Shown here one piece after another: positions 26,383 to 34,789 of a DNA stretch of 64,000 nt. The notes beneath the pieces were generated by a model, which saw nothing but the letters and a program-made list of their open reading frames with translations, had not been told where the DNA came from and searched no databases. The first letter of the stretch is position 1, and each line of letters begins with the position of its first letter. Where the stretch lies: positions 1 to 64,000 of the forward strand of contig NZ_SMKG01000001.1 in the NCBI RefSeq assembly GCF_004348525.1. Reading direction: 5' to 3'. A program made the translations under genes and the position numbers. This stretch comes from Micromonospora sp. 15K316 (lineage in GTDB: Bacteria; Actinomycetota; Actinomycetes; Mycobacteriales; Micromonosporaceae).

Positions 26383-27006
26383 TCACAGCCTCGGCGAGAG
26401 ATAGATGGTGAACAGGATGGCGGCCCAGACCGCGTCGACGAAGTGCCAGTAGATGGCGGCGTTGCGGACGCGGTCGTGGCGGTGTGCACCGAAGCTCCCG
26501 CCGCGCAGGGCGGCGGCGAGCAGCCAGCTCAGCATGGTGAGGCCGATGAGCACGTGCAGGCCGTGGAAGCCGGTGATGACGAAGAAGAGCGAGCCGTAGG
26601 CGTTGGTGGTGAGGGTGAACTCGTGGAACAGCTCGGCGTACTCGGTGGCCTGCAGGGCCAGGAAGGCGCTTCCGAGCAGGAGGGTGGTGGCGAGGCCGTA
26701 CCGCAGCCGCCGGCGGTCGCCGCGGCGGATGCCGCGTTCCGCCCAGATCATCGGCAGGCTGCTGGGCAGCAGCACGGCCGTCATCACCAACGGGCGGAGC
26801 AGCTTGGGCTGCTCGATGCCGCCGGGCGGCCATTCGCCGCCGTGCTGGAAACGCAGGTAGAAGTAGCTGCCGAGCAGGCAGGCGAAGAGGGTCGCCTCGG
26901 TGGTGACGAACATGACCATGCCCCACCAGCCGGTGGAGCGGCCGGCCGGCAGCTCGGTGGTGAGCGCCTCGGTGCTGGTCGCCGCGGCGAGGCTGCGGTT
27001 GCTCAT
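26383..27006 (-). CDS. ctaE: cytochrome c oxidase subunit III
   Basis: The protein has 207 residues with five spans, the size of bacterial caa3 subunit III. Landmarks are GWWGMVMFVTTEATLFACLLGSYFYLRF, LQATEYAELFHEFTLTTNAYGSLFFVITGFHGLHVLIGL and AAIYWHFVDAVWAAILFTIYL. Subunit III stabilises the catalytic subunit and may feed oxygen to it. The ATG at 27006 is preceded by AGCAGGTG; an in-frame GTG at 27051 would add 15 residues. Confidence 0.92.
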   Translation of the reverse strand: MSNRSLAAATSTEALTTELPAGRSTGWWGMVMFVTTEATLFACLLGSYFYLRFQHGGEWPPGGIEQPKLLRPLVMTAVLLPSSLPMIWAERGIRRGDRRRLRYGLATTLLLGSAFLALQATEYAELFHEFTLTTNAYGSLFFVITGFHGLHVLIGLTMLSWLLAAALRGGSFGAHRHDRVRNAAIYWHFVDAVWAAILFTIYLSPRL

Positions 27007-27055
27007 GCCGGCACCTGCTTGCCATCGGCGCGCGGCGCGGCCGAGCGGCACCCGC

Positions 27056-28984
27056 TCATCGGACCACCCCCAGCTCCTCCTCAGGCCGGCGCGGCGGCCA
27101 GAGCCACACCGCGATGGTCACGGCCACCGCGACGGCCGCCGCTGCGGCGAACGGGTACCAGGCGAAGAGCATCGCGGTGAAGAACACGAGCATGGCCAGG
27201 GCGAGCAGCAGGGGTTGCACGGAGGCCTCGGGCATCTCCACCACACGTTCGCGGCGGCCGTCCAGCTCACTGGTGAACAACGTCCGGCGGCCGTCGGCGA
27301 GGATCCGGTCGGCTGTCGCGTCCTCCGCCATGGAGGACCGGCTCGGCTGGTCCCAGGTGGGGTGCAGGCTGTGCACCTGTGGCAGGACGGGGAAGTTGTA
27401 CGGTCTCGGTGGTGAGTCGGTGGACCATTCCAGGGTGTCGCCGCCCCACGGGTCGGGTGGTGCGGGACGGCCGCGACGGATGGCGTGCACCACGCCGATC
27501 AGCACGAGCAGCAGGCCGACCGCGAGGATGTACGCCCCGATGGTGCTGACCAGGTTCCACACGTCCCAGCCGGGCTCGTCCCGGTAGGTGTAGACCCGAC
27601 GCGGCATGCCGAACAGGCCGGAGAGGTGCATCGGGAAGAAGGCGACCTGCATGCCCGTGAAGAACAGCCAGAACGCCCACTTGCCGAGCCCCTCGTGGTA
27701 CATCCGTCCGGTCATCTTCGGCAGCCAGTAGTAGATGCCGGCGAGGATCGGGAACACCGCGCCGCCGATGAGCACGTAGTGGAAGTGGGCGACCACGAAG
27801 TACGAGTCGGTGACCTGCTGGTCGAAGGCGGTGAGCGCGAACATGGCGCCGGTGAAACCGCCGAGTACGAAGGTCACGATGAACCCGATGAGGAACAGCA
27901 GCGGCACCCGTACGACCAGGCGGCCGAGCAGCATGGTCGCCAGCCAGGCGAAGATCTGGATGCCCGAGGGGATCGTGATGATCGTGCTGGCGGCGCTGAA
28001 GAAGCTGTAGGACAGGTGCGGCAGGCCGGTGGCGAACATGTGGTGCACCCAGACGCCGAACGAGATGATCGCGATGGACACGATGGCGAGCACGATCAGG
28101 ACGTAGCCGACCACGCCGCGGCGGGTGAAGGCGGGCAGCACCGCCGAGACGATGCCGAGCGCCGGCATGACGATGATGTACACGTCCGGGTGGCCGAAGA
28201 TCCAGAACAGGTGCTGCCAGAGCAGCACGTTGCCGGCGGCCTCCGGGTCGAAGAAGTGGGTGCCGAACCGGCGGTCGAGGAAGAGCATCGCGTTGTCGAG
28301 ATTCAGCGCCGGCAACGCGAAGATCACCATGAAGGCGGTCGCGACGATCGCCCAGACGAAGAGCGGGACACGGTTGAGCGACATGCCGGGCGCCCGCAGT
28401 TTGAGCGCGGTGACGATGAAGTTGATCGAGCCTGCGGTGGTGGCGATGCCGAGGAAGAGCAACCCCAGGGTGTAGACGTCCATGTGCAGCCCGGGGGTGT
28501 TCCGGTCGTCGGTCAACGGCACATACGCGAACCATCCCCCGTTGGGCGCCGCGCCGAAGGGCAGGCTGGCCCACATGAACAACCCGGCGAAGAGGAACAC
28601 CCAGTAGCCGAGCGCGTTCAGCTTCGGGAACGCCATGTCCCGCGACCCGATCATCAGCGGAACCAGGAAGTTGCCGAAGCCGAACAGCATCGGGGTGGCG
28701 AACAGGAAGATCATCGCCGTGCCGTGCATGGTGAACAGCTGGTTGTACTCCTCCGGGGAGAGCAGGCTCGACTCGGGCCGGGCGAGCTGGGTGCGCATGG
28801 CCAGGGCGCTGATCCCGGCCAGGACGAAGAAGAGCGAGGCGGTCACCAGGTAGCGTCGCCCGATCCGCTTGTGGTCGACGGTGCCGAACCAGGAGCGTAG
28901 TGAGGCCCGCTCCCCCCAGTGTGCTTCGAGGCGGGCCAGGTCCTCCTGGCTGGCGCCGGGCGGTGGCGCGGTCGTCGTCGACAT
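27056..28984 (-). CDS. ctaD: cytochrome c oxidase subunit I
   Basis: The protein has 642 residues with the 12-helix haem-copper core plus two extra C-terminal spans (LLLALAMLVFFTAMLFAWYPF and the next). Metal ligands are in MHGTAMIFLFATP (haem a His), WQHLFWIFGHPDVYIIVMPALG (CuB His and cross-linked Tyr), GVWVHHMFATGL (CuB His pair) and YFVVAHFHYVLIGG (haem a3 and haem a His). It reduces oxygen to water and pumps protons. The ATG follows GGGAGGGAGGAG, a very strong ribosome site, 15 bases after the subunit II stop. Confidence 0.95.
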   Translation of the reverse strand: MSTTTAPPPGASQEDLARLEAHWGERASLRSWFGTVDHKRIGRRYLVTASLFFVLAGISALAMRTQLARPESSLLSPEEYNQLFTMHGTAMIFLFATPMLFGFGNFLVPLMIGSRDMAFPKLNALGYWVFLFAGLFMWASLPFGAAPNGGWFAYVPLTDDRNTPGLHMDVYTLGLLFLGIATTAGSINFIVTALKLRAPGMSLNRVPLFVWAIVATAFMVIFALPALNLDNAMLFLDRRFGTHFFDPEAAGNVLLWQHLFWIFGHPDVYIIVMPALGIVSAVLPAFTRRGVVGYVLIVLAIVSIAIISFGVWVHHMFATGLPHLSYSFFSAASTIITIPSGIQIFAWLATMLLGRLVVRVPLLFLIGFIVTFVLGGFTGAMFALTAFDQQVTDSYFVVAHFHYVLIGGAVFPILAGIYYWLPKMTGRMYHEGLGKWAFWLFFTGMQVAFFPMHLSGLFGMPRRVYTYRDEPGWDVWNLVSTIGAYILAVGLLLVLIGVVHAIRRGRPAPPDPWGGDTLEWSTDSPPRPYNFPVLPQVHSLHPTWDQPSRSSMAEDATADRILADGRRTLFTSELDGRRERVVEMPEASVQPLLLALAMLVFFTAMLFAWYPFAAAAAVAVAVTIAVWLWPPRRPEEELGVVR

Positions 28985-28999
28985 CTCCTCCCTCCCGCT

Positions 29000-30037
29000 C
29001 TACTCGAGTGACCGCAGGTAGGCGATGAGGTCGGGCAGTCGTTGCGCGTCGACCGGTTGCGGCGGCATGTAGCTGCCGGGCTTGACGGTCTGGGGGTTCA
29101 CGATCCACCCGCCCAGGTGTCCGGCGTCGTTGGGCACGGCGCCGGCGCCGATGCTCCAGCGCGAGCCGACGTCGGAGAGGTCCGGGCCGATCCGGGCGTC
29201 GGCACCGGTGCCGCGAATCGCGTGACAGCCGGCGCAGGTGCCCTGGACGAAGGCCTGCTGCCCGCGCCGTTCGGCTTCGGTCGCCGGTTGGCGCGCCGGC
29301 GACCCGAGGCGGGCCAACCAGGCCTCGAACTGTGGGCGCGGTTCGGCGATCACCCGGAACGCCATGTGCGCGTGCTGGGTGCCGCAGTACTCGGCGCACT
29401 GCCCGCGGTAGCTGCCCGCCCGCTCGGCGTGCAGCCAGGTCTCGCGCACCTCGCCCGCGATCAGGTCGGTCTTCGGCATCAGTTGCGGCACCCAGAAGCT
29501 GTGCAGGACGTCCGCCGTGCGCAGCCGCACCCGGACCCGTTCCCCGACCGGGATGTGCAGCTCGTTCGCGGTGGCGCCGTCGATGCCCGGCACCCGCACC
29601 TCCCACCACCACTTGTGGCCGGTGACCTCGATGGTGTGCGCGTCCCGTCCGGGTCCGGCGCCGAGCGCGGCCAGGTCGCGGAGGCCGAGGGCGTAGACCA
29701 CCACCAGGATCACCAGTGGCACCCCGGCGCCGGCGATCACCACGAACCGCAGTGGTTGGCCGTGCCGCACCCGGGTGCGGCGGCCCCGGCGGAACACCAG
29801 GGCCCACACCAGAAGCACCATGACCTCGGCGAAGACCGCTGCGGAGATCCAGAAGAGCACCCACCACAGGTCGGCGATCCGAGCGGCGCCGGTACCCGCC
29901 GGGTCGAGCGTGGAGGGTGAGCCGGCCGAACACGCGGCAAGTGGCAGCACCGCGGCGAGCGCGGTCGCCCGGCCGACGCGCCGGCTCGGCCGGCGTCGCC
30001 CGGGACGCTCGAGGTCGTGTGCCCTGTCCACCGGCAC
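29000..30037 (-). CDS. ctaC: caa3-type cytochrome c oxidase subunit II with fused cytochrome c domain
   Basis: The protein has 345 residues. A lipobox-like LAAC ends the signal; two spans follow, then the cupredoxin domain with the CuA ligands in CAEYCGTQHAHM and an earlier His in ADVLHSFWVP. The C-terminal 100 residues form a cytochrome c domain with CAGCH and a Met loop (KPGSYMPPQ). That fusion defines the caa3 type and differs from the usual actinobacterial CtaC, which has no haem domain and relies on QcrC. It starts with GTG (a second in-frame GTG lies at 30031) and is the first gene of the nine-gene operon. Confidence 0.93.
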   Translation of the reverse strand: MPVDRAHDLERPGRRRPSRRVGRATALAAVLPLAACSAGSPSTLDPAGTGAARIADLWWVLFWISAAVFAEVMVLLVWALVFRRGRRTRVRHGQPLRFVVIAGAGVPLVILVVVYALGLRDLAALGAGPGRDAHTIEVTGHKWWWEVRVPGIDGATANELHIPVGERVRVRLRTADVLHSFWVPQLMPKTDLIAGEVRETWLHAERAGSYRGQCAEYCGTQHAHMAFRVIAEPRPQFEAWLARLGSPARQPATEAERRGQQAFVQGTCAGCHAIRGTGADARIGPDLSDVGSRWSIGAGAVPNDAGHLGGWIVNPQTVKPGSYMPPQPVDAQRLPDLIAYLRSLE

Positions 30038-30075
30038 CGACCCTAGCCATGTTGCCCGCTTCTGCGCCTTATATA

Positions 30076-30103
30076 GGCAAATGCGATGAATAGATCATTT
30101 GCC
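30076..30103. promoter_or_regulatory. palindromic operator candidate between the oxidase and ccm operons
   Basis: GGCAAATG at 30076-30083 and CATTTGCC at 30096-30103 are exact inverted repeats 12 bases apart. They sit in an unusually AT-rich patch (TATATAGG just before) in the 128-base gap between the divergent ctaC and ccmC starts. The placement suits control of both operons by one dimeric regulator, which I cannot name. The arms do not match Rex or FNR consensus sites. Confidence 0.6.
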
Positions 30104-30165
30104 CGGAATAGAGTCGGCACGCAGGAACAGCCCGGGCAAGCGCCGACGGCGCGGACAGGGAGATC

Positions 30166-30921
30166 ATGCGAGCGACCACCGTGGACCTCGCCCTCGACAC
30201 TCGCGGCGGTGCTGCCGGCCGGCGCACGTTGGCCTGGACGGCCGGCGGCCTGTCCGCGGCCGCGGTTCTCGCGGGTGGGTTCCTGGCCCCGACGGACGCC
30301 GCGCAGGGCCCGGCACAACGACTCATGTACCTGCACGTGCCGGCCGCCTGGGTGGCGTACCTCGCGTTCGGAGTCGTGCTGGCGGCCAGCGTGGCACACC
30401 TGATCGGTGGCGATCCGCGCTGGGACCACTTCGCCCGGGCCGGCGCCGAGATCGGGGTCGCGCTGACCGCGTTCGCCATCGGCACCGGGTCCTACTGGGG
30501 GCACCTGGTCTGGGGCACCTGGTGGGCGTGGGATCCCCGGCTGGTCAGTACGGCGCTACTGCTGCTGACCTACACCGGCTACCTGGCGCTACGACACTCG
30601 ATCGCCGAACACACCGGAGCCCGCGACACCGCTAGCCGCACCGTGGCGACGGTCGGCGTGATCGGCTTCCTGCTGGTCCCCGTGGCGCACTTCTCGGTGG
30701 TCTGGTGGCGGTCGCTGCACCAGCAGGCCACGATGCTCGCCCCGGAACGCCCGCCGATCGACCCGCGGATGGGCCTCGCGCTGCTGCTCGCCGTGGCGGC
30801 GGCCAGCGTCGTCGCGCTCTGCGTCCTGCTGCACCGCGTGGTCCGGCTCGAACGCCGGCAGACCGGGCCGGCGGCCACGCCCACCGACCCGGCCCGACGC
30901 ACCCCGGCCCGGGTCGGATGA
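30166..30921 (+). CDS. ccmC: CcmC, haem-handling protein of cytochrome c maturation System I
   Basis: The protein has 251 residues with six spans. The periplasmic tryptophan-rich haem-binding motif WGTWWAWDPRLVS is intact, flanked by His residues in LMYLHVPAAW and PVAHFSVVWW. CcmC attaches haem to CcmE. The ATG follows GGGAG. It opens the ccm operon, and its stop overlaps the CcmE start by ATGA. Confidence 0.92.
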   Translation: MRATTVDLALDTRGGAAGRRTLAWTAGGLSAAAVLAGGFLAPTDAAQGPAQRLMYLHVPAAWVAYLAFGVVLAASVAHLIGGDPRWDHFARAGAEIGVALTAFAIGTGSYWGHLVWGTWWAWDPRLVSTALLLLTYTGYLALRHSIAEHTGARDTASRTVATVGVIGFLLVPVAHFSVVWWRSLHQQATMLAPERPPIDPRMGLALLLAVAAASVVALCVLLHRVVRLERRQTGPAATPTDPARRTPARVG

Positions 30922-31319
30922 TCCGGCGCCCCGGTCGGCTCGCGCTGGTCGGCGTGCTGCTCGCCGGCGGAGGCCTGCTGATCACCAGCGCCCTGCGCGA
31001 CACCCTCACCTACTACCGGACGCCGGGCGAGGTGCTTGCCGATCCGGAGGTGGCGCGGGAACGCGTACGGCTCGGAGGCGATGTCGTGCCCGGCTCGCTG
31101 CGCCGCGAGGGCGACCTGGTGGTGTTCAAGCTCGCCGAGGCGGGACACGAGATCGTGGTGCATCAGCGCGGCGCCCCACCGGAAACGTTCCGCGAGGGCG
31201 AGGGCGCCGTCGTCGAGGGCCGCCTCGCCACCGACGGCGTGTTCCGCGCGGACCACGTGGAGGTCCGGCACGGCAACGAGTACCGGCCGGCCGAGGCGGA
31301 GCCGTCGGATGCTCGGTGA
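30918..31319 (+). CDS. ccmE: CcmE haem chaperone
   Basis: The protein has 133 residues: one N-terminal span, then the OB-fold domain (YYRTPGEVLADPEVARERVRLGGDVVPGSL) and the haem-attachment segment VEVRHGNEYRPAE, where the His that binds haem covalently in System I CcmE is kept (motif HxxxY). It carries haem from CcmC to CcmF. It is coupled to ccmC by ATGA overlap and to ccmF by an 11-base overlap. Confidence 0.9.
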   Translation: MIRRPGRLALVGVLLAGGGLLITSALRDTLTYYRTPGEVLADPEVARERVRLGGDVVPGSLRREGDLVVFKLAEAGHEIVVHQRGAPPETFREGEGAVVEGRLATDGVFRADHVEVRHGNEYRPAEAEPSDAR

Positions 31320-33243
31320 CCTGGGCACCGCCGGCCTGACGGCCGGGCTGACCAGCGCCTCGCTCACCGTTCTGCTCTGGCTGCGGGTCGCACTGCTCGG
31401 CGCGCCCGCGCGGGCGGCGCGGGTGGCCACCGTGGTGACCCTGCTGGCCGCCGCCCTGGCGTGCGGGGCGCTGGAGGCAGCGCTGCTCCGGCGCGACTTC
31501 AGCGTCCGTTTCGTCGCCGAGAACGGTGGCCGGCACGTGTCGGTCTACGACACGGTCACCAGTCTCTGGTCGGCGCTCGACGGTTCGCTGCTGCTGTGGC
31601 TGCTGGTGCTCTGCGGGTACGCCGCACTGCTGGCCCGCCGGCGTCACCCGCGACGGCTGCACGCGTACGCGATGGCGGTCGTCGGCGTGGTGACGACGTT
31701 CTTCTTCGCGCTGTCGACGCTCGCGGCGAACCCGTTCCGGGCGGTGCACCCGGTGCCGGTCGACGGGCCCGGGCCGAACCCCCTGCTCCAGCAGCACCCG
31801 GCGATGGGCGTGCACCCGCCCCTGCTCTACCTCGGCTACCTCGGCCTGGTGGTGCCGTTCGCCCTCGCGCTCGCCGCCCCGCTCGCCGGCGTCGAAGGCC
31901 GGGACTGGCTCCGCATCGCCCGCCCGTGGACCCTGGCCGCCTGGTCGGCGCTGACCGCCGGGATCGCCCTGGGCGCCTGGTGGTCGTACGCGGTGCTGGG
32001 CTGGGGTGGCTACTGGGCCTGGGATCCGGTGGAGAACGCCTCCCTGCTGCCCTGGTTGACCGCGACAGCGTTCCTGCACACCATGCTGTCCGGTGCCGTC
32101 CGGCACGCCCGCTGGAACACCGTCCTCGCGTGCGCCAGCTTCGTACTGGTGCTGCTGGGCACGTTCCTCACCCGCTCCGGCGCGGTCGCCAGCGTGCACG
32201 CGTTCACCGAATCGCCACTCGGGCCGCTGCTGCTCGGCCTCGTGCTGCTGGCGGTCCTGGCATCGACCCTGCTCGCCGCCCGCGGGGACCCGGCGCCGCC
32301 CAGCCCCCGCACGCCTCCCCTGCTGTCGCGCGCCACCGCCGTCCTGGTCAACGGCGTGCTGCTGGTGACGATCGCCGCGGCGGTGCTGATCGGCACCATC
32401 TTCCCGCTGCTGACCGAGCCGCTGACCGGGGCCCGAACCAATGTCGGACCCGGCTACTACCAGCGCACCGCGGTGCCGCTGGCGGTCGCGGTGCTCCTGC
32501 TCGCGGGAGTGGCACCGGCCGTACGGCGCGCCGGCGACCGGGCGGTGGCGCGGCGGCTGGTGCTACCCGCAGTGGCAGCGCTGGCGACCGTGGCGGCGGT
32601 GGGGCTGATCAGCCGGCCGGGGCTGCCCGCGCTTGTCGCGTTCGGGGCCGCGGCGTTCACGCTGACCGGGCTCGCCGGTCAGCTCGGGTCGATGCAGCGC
32701 CGCCGCCGGGGTGTGCGGACGGTACGCCTGGCGGCCGTGTTGGCGCACGCCGGCCTCGCGTTGGTCGCGGTCGGCGTCGCCGGGTCCTCGGCGTACGGCC
32801 AGGCGCAGGAGCGGACCGTGCGTACCGGGGAGACGGTGCGGGTGTCGGACGTGTCGGTGCGACTGGTGGCGGTGGATCGGTCGGCGGGCAACGGGCGGAT
32901 GGTGGTGCAGGCCCGACTCGCACTGACCGGCGACGGCAGCGACCGCACCGTCGCTCCGCGACTCTGGTACGACACCGCCCGGGACACCGCCGTCACCGTT
33001 CCGCGGATAGACACCGGCGTGCTGCGGGACACCTACGTCACGCTGCTCGCCGTCGCGGCGGACGGCAGCACCGCGACGGTACGGCTCGCGGTGAACCCGC
33101 TGGTGGGCGTCCTCTGGCTCGGCGCGGCCCTGATCGTCGGCGGCGGGCTCCTCGCGTTCGCCGCGAGCGCGCGGCGAGTCCGGCGGCGGCCGCCGCCGTC
33201 GGTTCCGGTCGACCCGCCCACCGCCCTGAGGGTCGCGGCGTGA
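31309..33243 (+). CDS. ccmF: CcmF, cytochrome c haem lyase subunit
   Basis: The protein has 644 residues with about 14 spans. The haem-handling motif WGGYWAWDPVENASLLPWL stands near residue 230, and HPAMGVHPPLLYLGYLG earlier is typical, as is FLTRSGAVASVHAFTES. CcmF with CcmH joins haem to the CxxCH thiols of apocytochromes outside the membrane. The start at 31309 lies within the end of ccmE. The C-terminal soluble part (about residues 500-610) is a beta-rich periplasmic domain. Confidence 0.92.
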   Translation: MLGDLGTAGLTAGLTSASLTVLLWLRVALLGAPARAARVATVVTLLAAALACGALEAALLRRDFSVRFVAENGGRHVSVYDTVTSLWSALDGSLLLWLLVLCGYAALLARRRHPRRLHAYAMAVVGVVTTFFFALSTLAANPFRAVHPVPVDGPGPNPLLQQHPAMGVHPPLLYLGYLGLVVPFALALAAPLAGVEGRDWLRIARPWTLAAWSALTAGIALGAWWSYAVLGWGGYWAWDPVENASLLPWLTATAFLHTMLSGAVRHARWNTVLACASFVLVLLGTFLTRSGAVASVHAFTESPLGPLLLGLVLLAVLASTLLAARGDPAPPSPRTPPLLSRATAVLVNGVLLVTIAAAVLIGTIFPLLTEPLTGARTNVGPGYYQRTAVPLAVAVLLLAGVAPAVRRAGDRAVARRLVLPAVAALATVAAVGLISRPGLPALVAFGAAAFTLTGLAGQLGSMQRRRRGVRTVRLAAVLAHAGLALVAVGVAGSSAYGQAQERTVRTGETVRVSDVSVRLVAVDRSAGNGRMVVQARLALTGDGSDRTVAPRLWYDTARDTAVTVPRIDTGVLRDTYVTLLAVAADGSTATVRLAVNPLVGVLWLGAALIVGGGLLAFAASARRVRRRPPPSVPVDPPTALRVAA

Positions 33244-33782
33244 CGACCCGCCGGCTGCCGGCGGCGAGGGCGACCGTGCTGCTGCTGGTCGTCGCGGTCG
33301 CCGCCGTGCTGGCGGCCGGGTTGCACGGTGGCCCGGCCTCGACCACCGGTGCGGCCGGCGACCCGATCCCTGCGCCGGCACTGCACGGCACCACGCTCGA
33401 CGGCGGACGGTTCGACCTGGCCGAGGCGCGCGGGCAGGTGGTCGTCGTGAACGTCTTCGCCTCCTGGTGCGGGCCCTGCCGTGACGAGCTGCCGCTGCTC
33501 GACGACATCGCGCGACGCTGGTCCCCGTACGGACTGCGGGTCGTCGGTCTGAACCTACGCGACGGACCGGAGGCCGTGCGGGCGCTGCTGTCCGAGACCG
33601 GGACGACGGGCCTCACCGTGCTGCCGGACCCGGACGGCACGCAGGCCGTCAGGTGGGGCGTACGCGGCGTGCCCGAAACCTTCGTGGTGGACCGGGACGG
33701 GCGGATCGTCGCCCGCCGGCCTGGCGTGGTCACCCAGGAGTGGCTCGACCAGCGGGTGACGCCGTTGCTGAGGGCGGCATGA
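33240..33782 (+). CDS. ccmG: CcmG/DsbE-type thioredoxin-like protein
   Basis: The protein has 180 residues: an N-terminal membrane anchor, then a TlpA/DsbE-type thioredoxin fold with ASWCGPCRDELP as the active site and a cis-Pro loop GVPETFVVD. It keeps apocytochrome cysteines reduced before haem ligation. The GTG start overlaps the ccmF stop (GTGA) and its stop overlaps the next start (ATGA). Confidence 0.92.
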   Translation: MTTRRLPAARATVLLLVVAVAAVLAAGLHGGPASTTGAAGDPIPAPALHGTTLDGGRFDLAEARGQVVVVNVFASWCGPCRDELPLLDDIARRWSPYGLRVVGLNLRDGPEAVRALLSETGTTGLTVLPDPDGTQAVRWGVRGVPETFVVDRDGRIVARRPGVVTQEWLDQRVTPLLRAA

Positions 33783-34669
33783 GCTGGCGACGACTACTCG
33801 GCGTGCTGGCGGTCGCTGCGCTGCTCGCCGGGGCAGGTACAGGCCTGCTCCGCTCGTCGGCACCGGACCCGGACACCGACCCCGTCCGGACGATCGCCGC
33901 GGGGCTGCGCTGCCCGGCCTGCCAGGGTGAGTCGGTGGCGGACTCGCAGTCGCCGATCGCCGCCGCGATGCGGCAGGCGGTGGCCGACCAGCTGGCCCGG
34001 GGACGCAGCCCGGCGGAGATCCGTCGCTGGTTCGTGGAGCGCTACGGCGACGAGGTGCTCGCCGACCCGCCTGCCCGAGGGCTGCCGCTGCTGCTCTGGG
34101 CCGTACCCGCGCTGGCCCTGCTGGGCGCCGGCGCGGCCGCCGTACGCACGCTGCGTCCGCCGCGGCGACGGGCCTCCGCCGCGGCCGCGGTCGGCAGCGC
34201 TCCCGCGGGCGTCGCCGCGCGCCGCGTCTGGTGGCTGTCCTGCGCCGCGGTGGTGGCCCTGGTGGCCGCGGTGGCGGTGGTCGCCGGCCGCCTGGAGGAC
34301 GCGCAGCCGCAGGCGCCACCCGCCGACCCGGTCGCCGTCACCCTTCAGCTGGCCCGCGAGCTGGAGCAGCAGCAGCGGTACGACGCCGCCGCCGAGCTCT
34401 ACCGGGACGCGCTGCGGGAACTTCCGGACGACGGCGTCCAGCTCCGGCTCGCCTTCGCGCTGCTACGTGCGGGCGATGCCGCCGGTGCGGAGCGGACGGC
34501 ACGGGAGGTGCTGACCCGCTCACCCGATTCGCCGGACGGGCTGCTCGTACTCGGCCTCGCGCAGCGCAGCACCAGGCCGGAGGAGGCGCCGCAGACCCTG
34601 CGCCGGTTCCTCACCGTGGCACCGCGGCACCCGGCCGCCGAAGAGATCAGCCGATTGGTCGACGGCTGA
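33779..34669 (+). CDS. ccmH: CcmH with C-terminal TPR (CcmH-CcmI fusion type)
   Basis: The protein has 296 residues. The N-terminal CcmH domain has the redox motif LRCPACQGESVADSQSPIA and ends with a span after ERYGDEVLADPPARG. A second span (LSCAAVVALVAAVAVVAG) and two or three TPR-like repeats follow (DPVAVTLQLARELEQQQRYDAAAELYRDAL, and on to the end), as in CcmI/CycH. The domain order is the usual one for organisms with CcmH and CcmI joined. It is the last gene of the operon. Confidence 0.9.
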   Translation: MSWRRLLGVLAVAALLAGAGTGLLRSSAPDPDTDPVRTIAAGLRCPACQGESVADSQSPIAAAMRQAVADQLARGRSPAEIRRWFVERYGDEVLADPPARGLPLLLWAVPALALLGAGAAAVRTLRPPRRRASAAAAVGSAPAGVAARRVWWLSCAAVVALVAAVAVVAGRLEDAQPQAPPADPVAVTLQLARELEQQQRYDAAAELYRDALRELPDDGVQLRLAFALLRAGDAAGAERTAREVLTRSPDSPDGLLVLGLAQRSTRPEEAPQTLRRFLTVAPRHPAAEEISRLVDG

Positions 34670-34759
34670 TCGCAACCGTGTGGGCGACGGGATGAGACCC
34701 GCTCGGACCTCGCCGGTGCTACCCGCCCCGGCGCGGTCGAACGGTGCGGCAACGGGTGG

Positions 34760-34784
34760 CGACCGCCGGCGCCGCCGGCGGTCG
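34760..34784. terminator. hairpin between ccmH and the metallophosphoesterase gene
   Basis: CGACCGCCGGC at 34760-34770 pairs with GCCGGCGGTCG at 34774-34784 across a 3-base loop. The two flanking genes are convergent. Confidence 0.7.
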
Positions 34785-34789
34785 AACGG

